Shown here piece after piece: positions 8,461 through 18,838 of a stretch of DNA of 64,000 nucleotides (position 1 is its first letter; each line of letters opens with the position of its first letter). Under the pieces are notes generated by a model. That model saw only the letters and a list, made by a program, of their open reading frames with translations, was not told the DNA's origin and ran no database searches. The position numbers were made by a program, and so were the translations under genes. This DNA comes from Rhodospirillaceae bacterium (GTDB lineage: Bacteria > Pseudomonadota > Alphaproteobacteria > MPNO01 > UBA2964): NCBI GenBank assembly GCA_002709075.1, contig PAPV01000004.1, positions 62,001 to 126,000 on the forward strand, read 5' to 3'.

Positions 8461-9570
8461 TTAATCTTTATTTTTGTTATTTTCTAGAATACTTAACCGA
8501 TTTTTTACTGCTTTTAAGTCTTCCATAAATGACCCAAGACGCCTTATTGTTGCTATTTCTTGAAACGCTGCCGCTTTGTCGCGTGCTGGGTATCCAGCAA
8601 CAACAGATCTAGGCTTTAAGCTTCGCCCAACACCAGACTTGCCCGCTACAACACTATCACTTCCGATGGTTACATGATCAGACACACCTGCTTGTCCTGC
8701 CAACACAACACGGTCACCTATAATAGAACTACCTGCAACACCAACTTGTCCACAAAGCATACAATTTTCTCCAACAACCACGTTGTGAGCGATATGGACT
8801 TGATTATCAAGTTTAGAGTTTTTTCCAATTCGTGTAGCAGAAATTGTGCCACGATCAATGGTTACATTAGCTCCAATTTCAACATTATCTTCAACAATCA
8901 CAGTACCAAGAGAATGAATTCTAACAATTTGAGAATTGATAGAGTTTACTTGCCCACTTGCCTTGGCAGACTCTACACTCCCTGGATTGGGTGTAACATA
9001 ACTAAAACCGTCCGATCCAATTACACTATTTGGCTGACAAATTACACCATCGCCTATCTTCACCCTCTCTCCAATACGCACACCAGAATATACAAGGCAA
9101 CTCTCTCCGATACTCGCATCAGCACTCAAAGTTACATTATCCAATATTACAGTGTTAGCACCTACACGAACTCCGGGCCCAATGCACGTCATAGGACCTA
9201 TTGACGCCTTATCGCTAATTTCTGCTGTTTCATCGACAAATGCATTTGGATGAATTCCTGTAAAGAAGTGTGGGGCACTAGAAAATATGTCAATTAATTT
9301 CGCCATCGCGTACCGTGACCTTTCAACGACCAAATATCCACGTTGCGGCCCTACAGCAGATTGTGCTGAGGCGACCACCGCAGCTATTGCCGTTGTTTCT
9401 GTTAATAACTCAAGAAAACGTCTTTCCGTAGCGAGCGCTAAATCACTTTCCTTTTCAGCTTCCGCCGGATGGACAAGCCGAGATATTTCGATTTTCCCAT
9501 CCCCGATTAATCGAGCACCTATTTTTTCAGCCAGTTCAGACAAAGATATAGAAATGTGATTTTGATTCAC
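8461..9570 (-). CDS. lpxD: UDP-3-O-acylglucosamine N-acyltransferase LpxD
   Basis: This is a 369-residue protein. An N-terminal uridine-binding domain (about residues 1-105, with [15 protein letters not shown]) is followed by a left-handed beta-helix of hexapeptide repeats (about 106-335) and a C-terminal helical arm. The catalytic histidine is His262 in HIAHNVVVG. LpxD adds the N-linked 3-hydroxyacyl chain to UDP-3-O-acylglucosamine in lipid A synthesis, using acyl-ACP as donor. It sits upstream of an ACP and a FabF homologue rather than in the common bamA-lpxD-fabZ-lpxA cluster. It could therefore be the only lpxD moved elsewhere, or a second copy with a different chain preference. Confidence 0.9.
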   Translation of the reverse strand: MNQNHISISLSELAEKIGARLIGDGKIEISRLVHPAEAEKESDLALATERRFLELLTETTAIAAVVASAQSAVGPQRGYLVVERSRYAMAKLIDIFSSAPHFFTGIHPNAFVDETAEISDKASIGPMTCIGPGVRVGANTVILDNVTLSADASIGESCLVYSGVRIGERVKIGDGVICQPNSVIGSDGFSYVTPNPGSVESAKASGQVNSINSQIVRIHSLGTVIVEDNVEIGANVTIDRGTISATRIGKNSKLDNQVHIAHNVVVGENCMLCGQVGVAGSSIIGDRVVLAGQAGVSDHVTIGSDSVVAGKSGVGRSLKPRSVVAGYPARDKAAAFQEIATIRRLGSFMEDLKAVKNRLSILENNKNKD

Positions 9571-9674
9571 TGCATTAATCCTACTACATATTTTTAGCGA
9601 AAGTGATAGCGGTTAGGGCTATCATGCCAGTACTCCGTTAAAAAGTCTTTTCTTTTAAACATAAGCTCATCCGG

Positions 9675-9750
9675 TGGTGGAGCCGAGGGGAGTTGAACCC
9701 CTGACCTCAGCATTGCGAACGCTGCGCTCTCCCAACTGAGCTACGGCCCC
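9675..9750 (-). tRNA. tRNA-Ala(CGC)
   Basis: On the minus strand these 76 bases fold as a complete cloverleaf with encoded CCA. The acceptor arms GGGGCCG and CGGCTCC pair over all 7 positions with one G-U. The D-stem is GCTC/GAGC, the anticodon stem CAGCG/TGCTG, the anticodon loop TTCGCAA and the T-loop TTCAACT. The anticodon CGC reads GCG alanine codons. Confidence 0.96.
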
Positions 9751-10080
9751 CCTCCAGAGAGTTTGTCAATCTGCTTTTTCGAGAGGGGCTTTGTCAAGTT
9801 AAGGTTTTCACTATGCATGAATCTTAATGTCAACTTCTTACATACTGTTAGTTTCTCAAATTAGCGGTTGTCATTGCAATGATTTTTTTAATTCACTTAC
9901 ATCTCTGTTGCATGCTTTGCGCAAATAAGTTCATAATCTTCAATAAACTATGTGGCCAATTTTTATAAGTGAGATAACATAGTAAAGCATGGTTAAATCG
10001 GTGCACCAGCAAAGATAGTCTTTACAGTTTAATTTTGTAATTTATCTTCTACCATTATATTAAATGATCATAGGCAGATT
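9751..10080. other. Intergenic region between tRNA-Ala and yggT
   Basis: These 330 bp hold no open frame of note, no second tRNA and no strong hairpin with a T-run. The tRNA-Ala promoter should lie at its left side on the minus strand and the yggT-folD promoter at its right side on the plus strand. I cannot place either confidently. Confidence 0.5.
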
Positions 10081-10380
10081 ATGATAGTCATAGATCCCTT
10101 ATTACGCATACTTATAATTGCAATCGATCTCTACATCTGGTTGATCATTGTCGGAGCAATTTTAAGTTGGCTAGTAGCGTTTAACATTTTAAATACTTCA
10201 AATCAGCTAATATATTTAATCTTAGACTTTCTACACCGGGTAACAGAACCTGCACTACGACCTATACAGCGCTTTCTTCCTAACTTTGGGGGTATAGATA
10301 TTTCACCTGTTATTTTAATTCTCGGTTTAATTTTCTTACAGATGGTAATAGGAAATTTACAGCGCGCGCTTCCAGTTTAG
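10081..10380 (+). CDS. YggT family membrane protein
   Basis: This is a 99-residue protein with two long hydrophobic segments (about residues 8-40 and 70-95). Between them lies the conserved loop TEPALRPIQRFLPNFGGIDIS, which is the YggT signature. YggT proteins are small inner-membrane proteins linked to division-site organisation or osmotic stress in some bacteria, and their biochemical role is not settled. It ends 3 bp before folD and is probably cotranscribed with it. Confidence 0.9.
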   Translation: MIVIDPLLRILIIAIDLYIWLIIVGAILSWLVAFNILNTSNQLIYLILDFLHRVTEPALRPIQRFLPNFGGIDISPVILILGLIFLQMVIGNLQRALPV

Positions 10381-10383
10381 ATC

Positions 10384-11274
10384 ATGAATATGAAAGCAAA
10401 TATAATTGACGGAAAGGCTATCGCAAACAATTTACGTAATGACATCACCCTCCGGGTAGCGGAAATAAAAAAAAAATATAATCGTATCCCTTGTCTAGCC
10501 ACAATAATAGTAGGCAAGGATCCTGCGAGCCAAATCTACGTAAAAAGCAAGGAAAAGAGAGCCTCTGAATGCGGAATCGACACTGTTGGTTACAAACTGC
10601 CCGTTGATGTTACGGAAGCGAATTTGCTCTCTATAATACACAAACTAAATAATGACTATTCAATAAATGGTATTCTTGTTCAATTACCTTTGCCCAGTCA
10701 TATAGACACCTCAAGAATAATTTCTGGGATTTCTGCGACTAAAGACGTTGATGGATTCCATCCATTTAACGTTGGGGCTTTAGCTAGTGGTCATCCTAAT
10801 CTTGTCCCATGCACGCCTCTGGGTTGTAAATTAATATTGAAGAAAACTTTGACAAATTTATCTGGCTTGAATGCAGTGGTCGTAGGACGTTCGACAATTG
10901 TTGGAAAACCAATCGCTAACTTGCTACTCGCTGAAAACTGTACGGTTACTATCACTCACTCTTTTACTCAAAACCTTCCAATTTTCTGCAAAGAGGCAGA
11001 TATTCTTATAGCCGCCGTTGGCCAACCCGAATTTATAAAAGGAGATTGGATTAAACCCGGTGCAACGGTAATCGACGTAGGAATCAATAGAAAATCAAAA
11101 ATAAGCAACGGTAAAAAAAACGCAATAGTGGGTGATGTTAATTTTGTTGAAGCTGCAGATAAAGCCGGAGCAATCACTCCTGTACCTGGAGGGGTTGGTC
11201 CCATGACTATTGCTTGCCTACTTCAAAACACTTTATCAGCATTCATTAGCCAAAATAGTTTTGAAACAATCTAA
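10384..11274 (+). CDS. folD: Bifunctional methylenetetrahydrofolate dehydrogenase/cyclohydrolase FolD
   Basis: This is a 296-residue protein of normal length for FolD. The conserved YVKSKEKRASECGI segment (about residues 50-65) carries the catalytic lysine and the upstream tyrosine. GRSTIVGKPIANLL forms the NADP-binding loop, and the C-terminal PGGVGPMTIACLL is the family signature. The enzyme interconverts 5,10-methylene-THF and 10-formyl-THF in one-carbon metabolism. Two start codons lie 6 bp apart (10384 and 10390), and either is possible. It follows yggT by 3 bp and faces a convergent monooxygenase gene. Confidence 0.96.
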   Translation: MNMKANIIDGKAIANNLRNDITLRVAEIKKKYNRIPCLATIIVGKDPASQIYVKSKEKRASECGIDTVGYKLPVDVTEANLLSIIHKLNNDYSINGILVQLPLPSHIDTSRIISGISATKDVDGFHPFNVGALASGHPNLVPCTPLGCKLILKKTLTNLSGLNAVVVGRSTIVGKPIANLLLAENCTVTITHSFTQNLPIFCKEADILIAAVGQPEFIKGDWIKPGATVIDVGINRKSKISNGKKNAIVGDVNFVEAADKAGAITPVPGGVGPMTIACLLQNTLSAFISQNSFETI

Positions 11275-11332
11275 AAGACTCTCTTTTTTAACTCAAACAC
11301 TTTGAACTGAAGAACTATTATATACTATTCAC

Positions 11333-12553
11333 TTACTGAATTGCAGCTGCTTCACGAACACTGTTAATAAGTGATGTACGAAGGATAAATTCTTTAGCTA
11401 ATAGTGGATCGTCTGCGGTTCTTCGTAGCTGATCATGATTTTTTTCTCTGATTGCTAAATCTTTTTCAGCTAAAACACGTTTATTGCGGATTGTTTGGGC
11501 TTGCACAGTCTCTAAAGCGATGTGACGCCGTTGACGTTCATAGCGCTCTAAAGACTCAAGTTCAGATTCACCACGAAAGATACTTGAGAGTTTTTCGCCT
11601 AGATTTATAGCATCATGGATGCCGCTATTCATCCCCATGCCGCCAATAGGACTATTAACGTGTGCCGCATCACCAGCAATTATTGCTCGCCCTCCTAGAA
11701 AACGGGAGGCTACCCTTTGGTGTACTGTATAAAGATTACAACCAATAATTTTATAGTCTTGTTTTGCAGGTAAGAAAGCCTGCAAACGCCCTTGAAGTGC
11801 ATTTTCCGATGTTAGTGAAGAATCTTCAGCATCTGGGTCAGCAGGGAAATGAACCCGCCAGACTTCCGGTGGCCCTTTCCAATGAAACACATTTGACCAC
11901 TCATCAGGGTCAGATACATAATTACGATCGGTAAATCCATCTCTTGTAAAATCGTATGCTACAATAATATTAAGAACTCGGTCGGGGTATGTGAATCCTT
12001 CAAAGTCTATACCCAGGCCCTTGCGCACAACACTTCTACCGCCGTCGGTTCCAACAATAAACGAAGAATGAATCTGCTCTTCCTCTCCTGCAGAATTTCT
12101 TACAGTGGCCATAATTTTATCTTCGGTTTGACTAAAATTTAACAGGGTGGTTTCCATACGAACATTACAATTTTCATGACTTTTTGCCATGATCATTGCT
12201 TCTTCTATGACTTTGATTCTTTCACACTGTAGAACAAAAGGAAAACGCGTCTCCTCTGAAATCACTGAATGGTCAAATTCTGCAATTAATCGGTTATTTT
12301 TTCTCTCACGATATTGAAATTTTGGGGCGATCAAACCACGCGGCTCTAACTTTTCATATAATCCAATCTCATCAAACATCTCAAGAGTGGCAGCATGATT
12401 GCTGCCAGCACGGGGAATCTGATCCAGAAAATTTTCATCAGATAAGCATTCAAGGAGAGTAACATTTATACCCTCTTTTAGCAGTTTCAACGTCAGACAT
12501 AACCCAACAGGACCAGCCCCCGCGATTAGAACACCCTTATTTTGTTTCTGCAT
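11333..12553 (-). CDS. FAD-dependent aromatic-ring monooxygenase (class A, PheA/UbiH-like)
   Basis: This is a 406-residue flavoprotein. The N-terminal Rossmann motif GAGPVGLCLTLKLL (residues 12-25) binds FAD. A central GTDGGRSVVRKGLG corresponds to the conserved DG motif, and GDAAHVNSPIGGMGMNSGIHD is the C-terminal flavin-ribityl motif. These three elements define class A flavin monooxygenases that hydroxylate phenolic or related substrates with NAD(P)H and O2. It overlaps the upstream VOC gene by 17 bp, so the two are translationally coupled and probably act on one substrate. The C-terminal thioredoxin-like domain of full PheA enzymes is missing. The substrate cannot be assigned. Confidence 0.87.
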   Translation of the reverse strand: MQKQNKGVLIAGAGPVGLCLTLKLLKEGINVTLLECLSDENFLDQIPRAGSNHAATLEMFDEIGLYEKLEPRGLIAPKFQYRERKNNRLIAEFDHSVISEETRFPFVLQCERIKVIEEAMIMAKSHENCNVRMETTLLNFSQTEDKIMATVRNSAGEEEQIHSSFIVGTDGGRSVVRKGLGIDFEGFTYPDRVLNIIVAYDFTRDGFTDRNYVSDPDEWSNVFHWKGPPEVWRVHFPADPDAEDSSLTSENALQGRLQAFLPAKQDYKIIGCNLYTVHQRVASRFLGGRAIIAGDAAHVNSPIGGMGMNSGIHDAINLGEKLSSIFRGESELESLERYERQRRHIALETVQAQTIRNKRVLAEKDLAIREKNHDQLRRTADDPLLAKEFILRTSLINSVREAAAIQ

Positions 12554-12950
12554 CCGTTAACTCATCGTTTTTTGATATAGGTTTAACATCCTTCACTGCC
12601 CCAGCCCAACCGGTGTGAGTGACGTCAAATACTTGTCCTGCAGGGGTTTTGAATTTTGCCTCATAAAATGAATTTGGTGATTTAGGACGTCCAGTCAGAT
12701 AAGAACCACCAGCCGATTTTATTCGATCCTCAGCGGAGTTAAGATCGTCCACCCATATTCCAAAATGGGCAATACCGAGTGCTTCGTCTGGGTGCTCCTG
12801 TTTAAGAAGTGCGATGTTCATAGTGCCATCGGAAACGTATAGACCCCTTCTTGCAGTACCTACAATTTCCATATCGAATGCCTCTTTGAAAAAATTTCCT
12901 GCCTCTTCAGGATTTTTAACTATTATAGCTATGTGGCGAAGTTTTGACAT
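12537..12950 (-). CDS. VOC (glyoxalase/bleomycin resistance/dioxygenase) family protein
   Basis: This is a 137-residue protein with the beta-alpha-beta-beta-beta repeat of the vicinal oxygen chelate fold. A metal-ligand-type histidine occurs in LRHIAIIV near residue 6, and another in IAHFGIWVDD near residue 82. The final strand GQVFDVTHTGW lacks the usual glutamate ligand at the expected place, so metal binding may differ. VOC enzymes include extradiol dioxygenases, epimerases and glyoxalases. Coupling to the flavin monooxygenase downstream suggests ring hydroxylation followed by isomerisation or cleavage. The exact reaction is unknown. Confidence 0.8.
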   Translation of the reverse strand: MSKLRHIAIIVKNPEEAGNFFKEAFDMEIVGTARRGLYVSDGTMNIALLKQEHPDEALGIAHFGIWVDDLNSAEDRIKSAGGSYLTGRPKSPNSFYEAKFKTPAGQVFDVTHTGWAGAVKDVKPISKNDELTDAETK

Positions 12951-13117
12951 TGAGCCCCTCTGTCATTGTAAAGGTTAGTATTCAATACTAGCGTATTACA
13001 TAGTGCCTTGAGCATGATTCTGTTGGATTCTAATTTTATCGAATACCAAAATATTTTTTTTAATCACATAAAATCTCGTATGTCATTACAAGTATCAAAC
13101 TCAACCATTCTATCACC

Positions 13118-13999
13118 TTACATTCCGTTGCGCACCTCGCGTTGCGTAATTATTAAAACCGCAACAAAAATTATACTAGCACCCACCCAAGTCCAAAAAT
13201 CTGAGTATTCATTGAATAATAACCACCCAAAAATAGATGCGATCGGAAGGCGAAGAAAATCCACCGGACCTAACATGCTTGCATCCGCAACCCTCATTCC
13301 ACGAGCAAGAAAAACATGAGCAAGGGTGCCAGTTGCACCTATCGCCAAAATCCACGTTAAATGGGATAAGTTAGGCCAAACCCAATCTGGCCAACAAACC
13401 ATTAACGCCCCGAATGCCATGACTCCATTCATATAAAGTATCATTACCGACCCGCTTACGCGGGTGGCAAATTTCTTAGTAAGAAGTTGCACCGTCGCGT
13501 TAGACAAGGCTGATATTAATACAGCTAAAATAAGCGGATTGAATGTTGAATCACCTGGACGAATAATTATCAATGCACCAATAAACCCGACCAAAACAGC
13601 GCACCAACGGGGAGTTCCAACAGGCTCACGCAACAACAGGGCCGCACCGATCACAACAAATAGTGGGTGCGTAAACTGCACTGCAACAACATCACTTATC
13701 GACAAACCAGTTAACGCAATGAACCAACCAGTAACCCCACAGAGTGCAACAAATCCGCGCAACAAAATGAAACGCCATTCTGAGGGGACAAGTATTTTTG
13801 GTGCGCGGCTTACTGTAATACATAACCAAGGTAGCAATACGAAAAGCCCCGCAGCTGCACGAAAGAAAACCAGTTGTGGTCCTTCAAATCCTGCAAAGCT
13901 CAATTGTCTCACACAAGCCATCATTGCACACATACACGTGGTCTGCGCCAACATCCATAAAAGTCCTTGAATTGCTTTTTTTCTTGGCACTTTTGTCAA
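13118..13999 (-). CDS. DMT superfamily transporter, EamA domain pair
   Basis: This is a 293-residue membrane protein with about ten hydrophobic segments arranged as two EamA repeats. Typical signs are the RxxxGLxVLLPWL segment in repeat 1 and the PVDFLRLPIASIFGWLLFNE segment in repeat 2. EamA/RhaT-type proteins move metabolites such as amino acids or nucleosides, often outward. The substrate is not predictable. Its start overlaps the stop of the next upstream EamA gene (13996-14865) by 4 bp, and the two proteins share PVDFxRL and FWTWVGA motifs, so they look like a tandem duplication that could form a heterodimer. Confidence 0.85.
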   Translation of the reverse strand: MTKVPRKKAIQGLLWMLAQTTCMCAMMACVRQLSFAGFEGPQLVFFRAAAGLFVLLPWLCITVSRAPKILVPSEWRFILLRGFVALCGVTGWFIALTGLSISDVVAVQFTHPLFVVIGAALLLREPVGTPRWCAVLVGFIGALIIIRPGDSTFNPLILAVLISALSNATVQLLTKKFATRVSGSVMILYMNGVMAFGALMVCWPDWVWPNLSHLTWILAIGATGTLAHVFLARGMRVADASMLGPVDFLRLPIASIFGWLLFNEYSDFWTWVGASIIFVAVLIITQREVRNGM

Positions 14000-14865
14000 A
14001 AACTTTTACCGTTATTCTTTTGATTCGCAGACCAAGTATTATACCAAGCTGCTAGAAAAATAATTGTCGCACCCACCCAAGTCCAAAAATCTGAAACCTG
14101 ACCAAATATTATGTATCCAGCTAAACCGGAAAACACTAAACGCATAAAATCAACTGGTGCCAGTGCACTTGCCTCTGCAAACTGATATGCGCGCATAAGA
14201 AAAATATGGGACGTCGTGCCGAAAATTCCTACTACCACTATCCAGACACAATCTGTTAATGTAGGCGTTGTCCACCAAAACACCGAACAGATTCCGATTG
14301 GCACAAGTATCATTGCATTCATGAAAAATGTTGTAGCTTCTGGACCTTCTGTATTGGCAAATGAGCGGCTGATTGTATGGTTTCCGGCGTATAACGCTGC
14401 AGAAATCAAAACAAATAATGTCGCTATGCTAAATTCATTTAAACCCGGCCGCATGATTACTAAAACCCCAGTAAAACCAACAACTGTTGCAACCAAACGG
14501 GCAATGATCACTTTTTCGCCAAGAAGCAACCAAGCAAAAACGACCAGAAAAAGCGGCAAAGTAAAATGTAATGCAATGGCATCAGCAAGCGGTAAACGGG
14601 AGATAGCCGCAAACCAAAAGACCATGCCAACACCCATCAAAAAACTACGTAAAAGATGTAAATTAGCTTTATTTGTCTTGAGGCCTCTTACACCGACACG
14701 AAAAAGCCAAGGAATAAGAATCAAAATCCCAAAAAAAACTCTAAAGAATACAATTTCAACCGATGACATACCTTCATCGGAAAGTGCTCTCACGCCCACT
14801 CCAACACCGGAAAATGAAAATACCGACGCCAACATCCAAAGGCTACCTCGCAGGGTTGCAGACAT
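13996..14865 (-). CDS. DMT superfamily transporter, EamA domain pair
   Basis: This is a 289-residue membrane protein with about ten transmembrane segments and two EamA repeats. It resembles its downstream neighbour in layout and motifs (ALAPVDFMRLVFSGLAGY, VSDFWTWVGATIIFLA). The stop overlaps the start of that gene by 4 bp, so they form a two-gene operon. It lies 28 bp downstream of the argG stop on the same strand and may be read through from argG. The substrate is unknown. Small-metabolite export is the most common role in this family. Confidence 0.85.
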   Translation of the reverse strand: MSATLRGSLWMLASVFSFSGVGVGVRALSDEGMSSVEIVFFRVFFGILILIPWLFRVGVRGLKTNKANLHLLRSFLMGVGMVFWFAAISRLPLADAIALHFTLPLFLVVFAWLLLGEKVIIARLVATVVGFTGVLVIMRPGLNEFSIATLFVLISAALYAGNHTISRSFANTEGPEATTFFMNAMILVPIGICSVFWWTTPTLTDCVWIVVVGIFGTTSHIFLMRAYQFAEASALAPVDFMRLVFSGLAGYIIFGQVSDFWTWVGATIIFLAAWYNTWSANQKNNGKSF

Positions 14866-14893
14866 AATAAAGGACCTAGTCTAGTGTAACGGG

Positions 14894-16123
14894 TTATCTA
14901 TTGCGACGCCGCACTGCTTGTTGTAAGCGCAAGCGTAAAGCATTCAATTTTATAAACCCTTGTGCATCTCTCTGATCGTAAACATTATCTTTTTCGAAGG
15001 TCACGTGTTTTTCTGAATAAAGGCTGTCTGAAGATTTTCTTCCGATTAATTTAACATCTCCCTTGTACAACTTCACCTTCGCTATTCCATTAACGTTCTT
15101 CTGAGACTGGTCCACAGCTGCTTGAAGCATTTCACGTTCGGGAGAAAACCAAAAACCATTATAAATCAACTCAGCATAACGCGGCATAAGCTCGTCTTTC
15201 AGATGCGAAGCGCCTTTATCCAAAGTTATACTCTCGACCCCACGACGAGCAACGATTAGAATTGTACCCCCGGGGGTTTCATATATTCCCCTAGATTTCA
15301 TCCCCACATAGCGATTTTCAACTAAATCAAGCCGCCCGACACCATGTTTTCCACCAATCTGATTCAGACGGGCAAGAAGGGAGGCGGGTGAGAGATATTC
15401 ATTGTCAATTGCCACAGGATCACCTTGCTCAAACTGTATTTCGATAACTTGAGGTTTGTCAGGTGCGCTTTCCGGAGCAACTGTACGTGTGAACATCTTT
15501 TCATCTGGTTCAATCCATGGATCCTCTAGTGCTCGACCTTCGTAAGATATATGCAATAGGTTTGCGTCAGTGGAGTATGGAGGTTCATCCTCTTTGTCGC
15601 GTGGAATGTCGATTTGATGCTTGCGTGCGTAGTCCAGTAACTCCTGCCGACCGTTTAAAGACCACTCGCGCCAGGGCGCAATTACCTGGATTTCTGGGTT
15701 AAGTGCATAGTAGCCAAGCTCAAATCTCACCTGGTCATTACCCTTACCAGTAGCACCGTGGCTTACTGCATCTGCGCCAGTTTCTGCAGCAATTTCAATC
15801 TGACGCTTTGCTATTAAAGGCCTGGCAATTGAGGTGCCAAGCAAATAAACTCCCTCATATAATGCATTTGCCCTGAACATAGGAAAAACAAATTCGCGAA
15901 CGAATTCTTCTTTCAAATCTTCCACATATATCTCATTAACACCCGCCCCCTTTGCCTTGGCACGTGCTGGTTCAACTTCTTCTCCCTGGCCCAAATCAGC
16001 CGTAAAGGTTACGACTTCACAGTTATATTCTTCCTGCAACCAACGCAAAATAACAGAGGTGTCCAACCCCCCAGAATAAGCCAGCACAACCTTATGTATA
16101 TCCTTCTTCAATTGTGCACTCAT
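14894..16123 (-). CDS. argG: Argininosuccinate synthase
   Basis: This is a 409-residue enzyme of normal length. The ATP-binding P-loop AYSGGLDTS is at residues 15-23, and the conserved [14 protein letters not shown] segment binds citrulline and aspartate. The enzyme joins citrulline and aspartate using ATP in arginine biosynthesis. The ATG at 16123 begins [19 protein letters not shown], a usual N-terminus. The nearest minus-strand upstream gene is rlmN, whose stop lies 131 bp away, so argG probably has its own promoter in that gap. No other arginine genes are near. Confidence 0.97.
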   Translation of the reverse strand: MSAQLKKDIHKVVLAYSGGLDTSVILRWLQEEYNCEVVTFTADLGQGEEVEPARAKAKGAGVNEIYVEDLKEEFVREFVFPMFRANALYEGVYLLGTSIARPLIAKRQIEIAAETGADAVSHGATGKGNDQVRFELGYYALNPEIQVIAPWREWSLNGRQELLDYARKHQIDIPRDKEDEPPYSTDANLLHISYEGRALEDPWIEPDEKMFTRTVAPESAPDKPQVIEIQFEQGDPVAIDNEYLSPASLLARLNQIGGKHGVGRLDLVENRYVGMKSRGIYETPGGTILIVARRGVESITLDKGASHLKDELMPRYAELIYNGFWFSPEREMLQAAVDQSQKNVNGIAKVKLYKGDVKLIGRKSSDSLYSEKHVTFEKDNVYDQRDAQGFIKLNALRLRLQQAVRRRNR

Positions 16124-16254
16124 TTATGAAACTCCACTTCAGTCACTTATAGACAATGATCATCAGTATATGCCAAGCATTTTGTGCGGCAAGCCAGATA
16201 GAGAATGCAAATGCTGTATATTGCGTCAGCCGGTAAAACTTGGTTTACAAGATA

Positions 16255-17397
16255 TTAATTTCGCGCACGAACTTTCCGTTCAGTGTCAGATTTAAGCTGA
16301 CCACAAGCGGCGTAAATATCCCGACCCCGAGGTCGTCGCACCGGCGAAGAATAACCCTCTGCATTTATTATTTGTGCAAATTTTTTAATTTGGTTTTCAT
16401 CAGAGCACTCATAAGGAGCGCCCGGCCAAGTATTGAAGGGAATAAGGTTTACCTTAGACGGAATACCCCTGATCAGCCTACAGAGTTCCTTTGCATCAGC
16501 TTCGCTATCATTTATACCTTTCAGCATAATATATTCAAAAGTAATGCGACGCGAATTATTGACGCCAGGGTAGGCACGACAAGCGTGTAACAATTCATCA
16601 ATGGGAAACTTACGATTCAATGGAACAATTTCATCCCGCAAATCATTGCGAACTGCATGCAACGAGACTGCTAAGTTTACTCCAATTTCTTCCCCACAGC
16701 GTTCCATTAGTGGCACATAACCGGCTGTTGAAAGAGTAATACGTCGCTTTGAAACAGCGATTCCTTCTGGATCCATTATTATACGTAACGCTCTCTTTAC
16801 ATTTTCGAAATTTAGAAGAGGCTCGCCCATTCCCATCATCACAATATTGGATAGTAGGTTTCGGCCCTCTGATGATGGCCATTCTCCATATGTATCGCGG
16901 GCCACTAGCATTTGCCCAACAATATCGGATGGAGTAAGATTGCGAACTAGAGGTTGCGTTCCAGTATTACAGAACTTACAGCTAAGAGCACAACCAACCT
17001 GTGACGATATACAAAGTGCACCTCGATCGTTTTCTGGTATGAAAACTGTTTCTATTTCTCCTCCACCAGGTGGGCCAAGCAACCACTTCCTTGTCTTATC
17101 AGAAGAAAGCTGTTCTCGAATAATACTAGGTCGTTGGATGTCAAAATACTGATCAAGCTCTTTCCGAACCGTTTTTGCCAAAGTCGTCATTTGTTCAAAA
17201 TGAGTAACACCACGATGGTAAATCCAGTGCCAAATTTGCTTGGCACGAAAATTTTCGTAGCCCAATGAACTAATTGCGTTTTCTAACTCTTCACGATTTA
17301 AGCCGATAAGGTTAACCTTTTTTTTGTTGACTGTGCTAATTTCAGTGTGCACAGTAACGCCATTATCTCTTGCCTTTGTTTTACACGGAAGCGACAT
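16255..17397 (-). CDS. rlmN: Dual-specificity 23S rRNA/tRNA adenine-C2 methyltransferase RlmN
   Basis: This is a 380-residue radical-SAM enzyme. The iron-sulfur motif is CALSCKFC (C-x3-C-x2-C), the conserved MGMGEPLLN follows, and the C-terminal methyl-carrying cysteine lies in YAACGQL. It methylates A2503 of 23S rRNA and A37 of some tRNAs. I place the start at the ATG at 17395-17397, 5 bp after the stop of the MFS gene. A longer frame opening at 17553 would overlap that gene by about 150 bp and adds residues unlike the family. The gene is closely spaced with the MFS gene and is probably cotranscribed. Confidence 0.95.
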   Translation of the reverse strand: MSLPCKTKARDNGVTVHTEISTVNKKKVNLIGLNREELENAISSLGYENFRAKQIWHWIYHRGVTHFEQMTTLAKTVRKELDQYFDIQRPSIIREQLSSDKTRKWLLGPPGGGEIETVFIPENDRGALCISSQVGCALSCKFCNTGTQPLVRNLTPSDIVGQMLVARDTYGEWPSSEGRNLLSNIVMMGMGEPLLNFENVKRALRIIMDPEGIAVSKRRITLSTAGYVPLMERCGEEIGVNLAVSLHAVRNDLRDEIVPLNRKFPIDELLHACRAYPGVNNSRRITFEYIMLKGINDSEADAKELCRLIRGIPSKVNLIPFNTWPGAPYECSDENQIKKFAQIINAEGYSSPVRRPRGRDIYAACGQLKSDTERKVRARN

Positions 17398-17402
17398 ATA
17401 TT

Positions 17403-18728
17403 TTATTTTCCTGCTTGAACAGCTCGTCCTTTTAGGCTGACTGGAACAGCGGTAGGGGATAGTTTTAACCACAAAACCGCCAAAAAAACCGCAAAAATGA
17501 ACGGTGTAACTGCATAACATACTACATTCCAACCCATTACCGACTGGATCCAACCAGAAGCCCCTGAGAAAATAGCTACAACACCAAATACCATAAAGTC
17601 GTTAAACCCCTGAGCTCGCGAACGTTCAGACGGACGGTATGCATATGTCAACAAAGCAGTGCCACCAACAAATAAAAAATTCCAACCTATACCAACCATT
17701 ACATTCGCAATCCAAAAATGTTCTATGGTCCCGCCCAAAGCTCCAGTTGTTGCTGAAGTTGCACTTAACAAAAGCCCTACTAGTAATATATTTAACAATC
17801 CATATCTTGAAATAAGAGAACCAGTTATAAAACTTGGTGCAAACATTCCTACCATATGCCACTGTACAACAAACATTGCGTCAACCTCGTGATGACCAAA
17901 TTCTGATTTCATGGCAATAGGTGTTGCCGTCATCATAAGCACCATAATACCCCAGCCGATTGCTGCGCAAAGCACAGCTACAATAAAAATTGGCTGGGAT
18001 ATAATTGTACTTGTAGGCCTTGCTGGCTCGTCAAATTTTTCAGACTGCACCGGTTGGAAACGAATAGCCAATATTGTTAATATAAGAAATACGGGTATTA
18101 TAGAAAGCACCAAAAAGGTACCTGCAAACTGGTACGATGATCCAAATATATTCCCATTTAAATTTATATTACTCGAGCCAAATATGAGTGAAATTACAGA
18201 AGAAAACTTTTCACTTTCCATCCATTCATCAGCCAAATTATAGGTCCATTTCGAAATTTCGGGTCCAACAAACGCTGCCACTACACCACCACCAATAACT
18301 AATGAAATAGCTTTGCTTCTGAACTCAGGATTTGATACCTCTGCTGCAGCAAATCGGTAATGTTGGCTAGCAGCTGTAAATCCTCCAAAAAACAGAGCCG
18401 CACACGCGAAAAGCCAAAAAGAGCCTTGGAAGATGGATGCTGCTGCTAATAACGCTCCGACGAAACCAAATAAAGCACTGACGGCAAAACCGACTCTACG
18501 ACCGATTCTACGCATCATAAACGCAACAGGAATTGCAAAAACAGCTGTAGACACCCATTGAAATGCTTGAGGTAACGTAGCTATTGATTTATCATCCGCA
18601 AGCGTATAACCAACCAACGCTGCTACCGCCAATAAAACCCCGGTTGAGGTATTGAAAAGTGCTTGGCAAATTGCCAAGAGAAATACATTCCTTTTCATAT
18701 TCTTAGGTTCTAAAGTACCGTCAGTCAT
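17403..18728 (-). CDS. Major facilitator superfamily transporter
   Basis: This is a 441-residue membrane protein with about twelve hydrophobic helices in two halves and a hydrophilic centre near residues 215-240. The RRIGRRVGF loop between helices 2 and 3 fits the MFS A-motif region. The protein belongs to a family resembling YfkF/YceL-like exporters, but no substrate can be read from sequence. An ATG at 18728 begins a short polar N-terminus. It is followed 5 bp later by rlmN. The 110-bp upstream region contains a 17-bp inverted repeat (18796-18812) that could be a regulatory site. Confidence 0.85.
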   Translation of the reverse strand: MTDGTLEPKNMKRNVFLLAICQALFNTSTGVLLAVAALVGYTLADDKSIATLPQAFQWVSTAVFAIPVAFMMRRIGRRVGFAVSALFGFVGALLAAASIFQGSFWLFACAALFFGGFTAASQHYRFAAAEVSNPEFRSKAISLVIGGGVVAAFVGPEISKWTYNLADEWMESEKFSSVISLIFGSSNINLNGNIFGSSYQFAGTFLVLSIIPVFLILTILAIRFQPVQSEKFDEPARPTSTIISQPIFIVAVLCAAIGWGIMVLMMTATPIAMKSEFGHHEVDAMFVVQWHMVGMFAPSFITGSLISRYGLLNILLVGLLLSATSATTGALGGTIEHFWIANVMVGIGWNFLFVGGTALLTYAYRPSERSRAQGFNDFMVFGVVAIFSGASGWIQSVMGWNVVCYAVTPFIFAVFLAVLWLKLSPTAVPVSLKGRAVQAGK

Positions 18729-18838
18729 GTATTTAAACCAAATAATGATAGGTTCATTTTAAATGAATTTAGCTAAAGCTTTTTTTATGTATGTTATCTT
18801 AAATTTTAAGATCCCATCAAAAATTAATAATCCCATAT

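Noticed and set aside
17398-17553. Long N-terminal extension of RlmN
   Set aside because: It overlaps the MFS gene end by about 150 bp and the residues do not resemble RlmN. The ATG at 17397 fits the family and the gene spacing.
18796-18812. 17-bp inverted repeat (arms ATCTTAAA and TTTAAGAT, one-base centre)
   Set aside because: Too AT-rich and without a T-run to call a terminator. It could be an operator for the MFS gene, but nothing else supports that.
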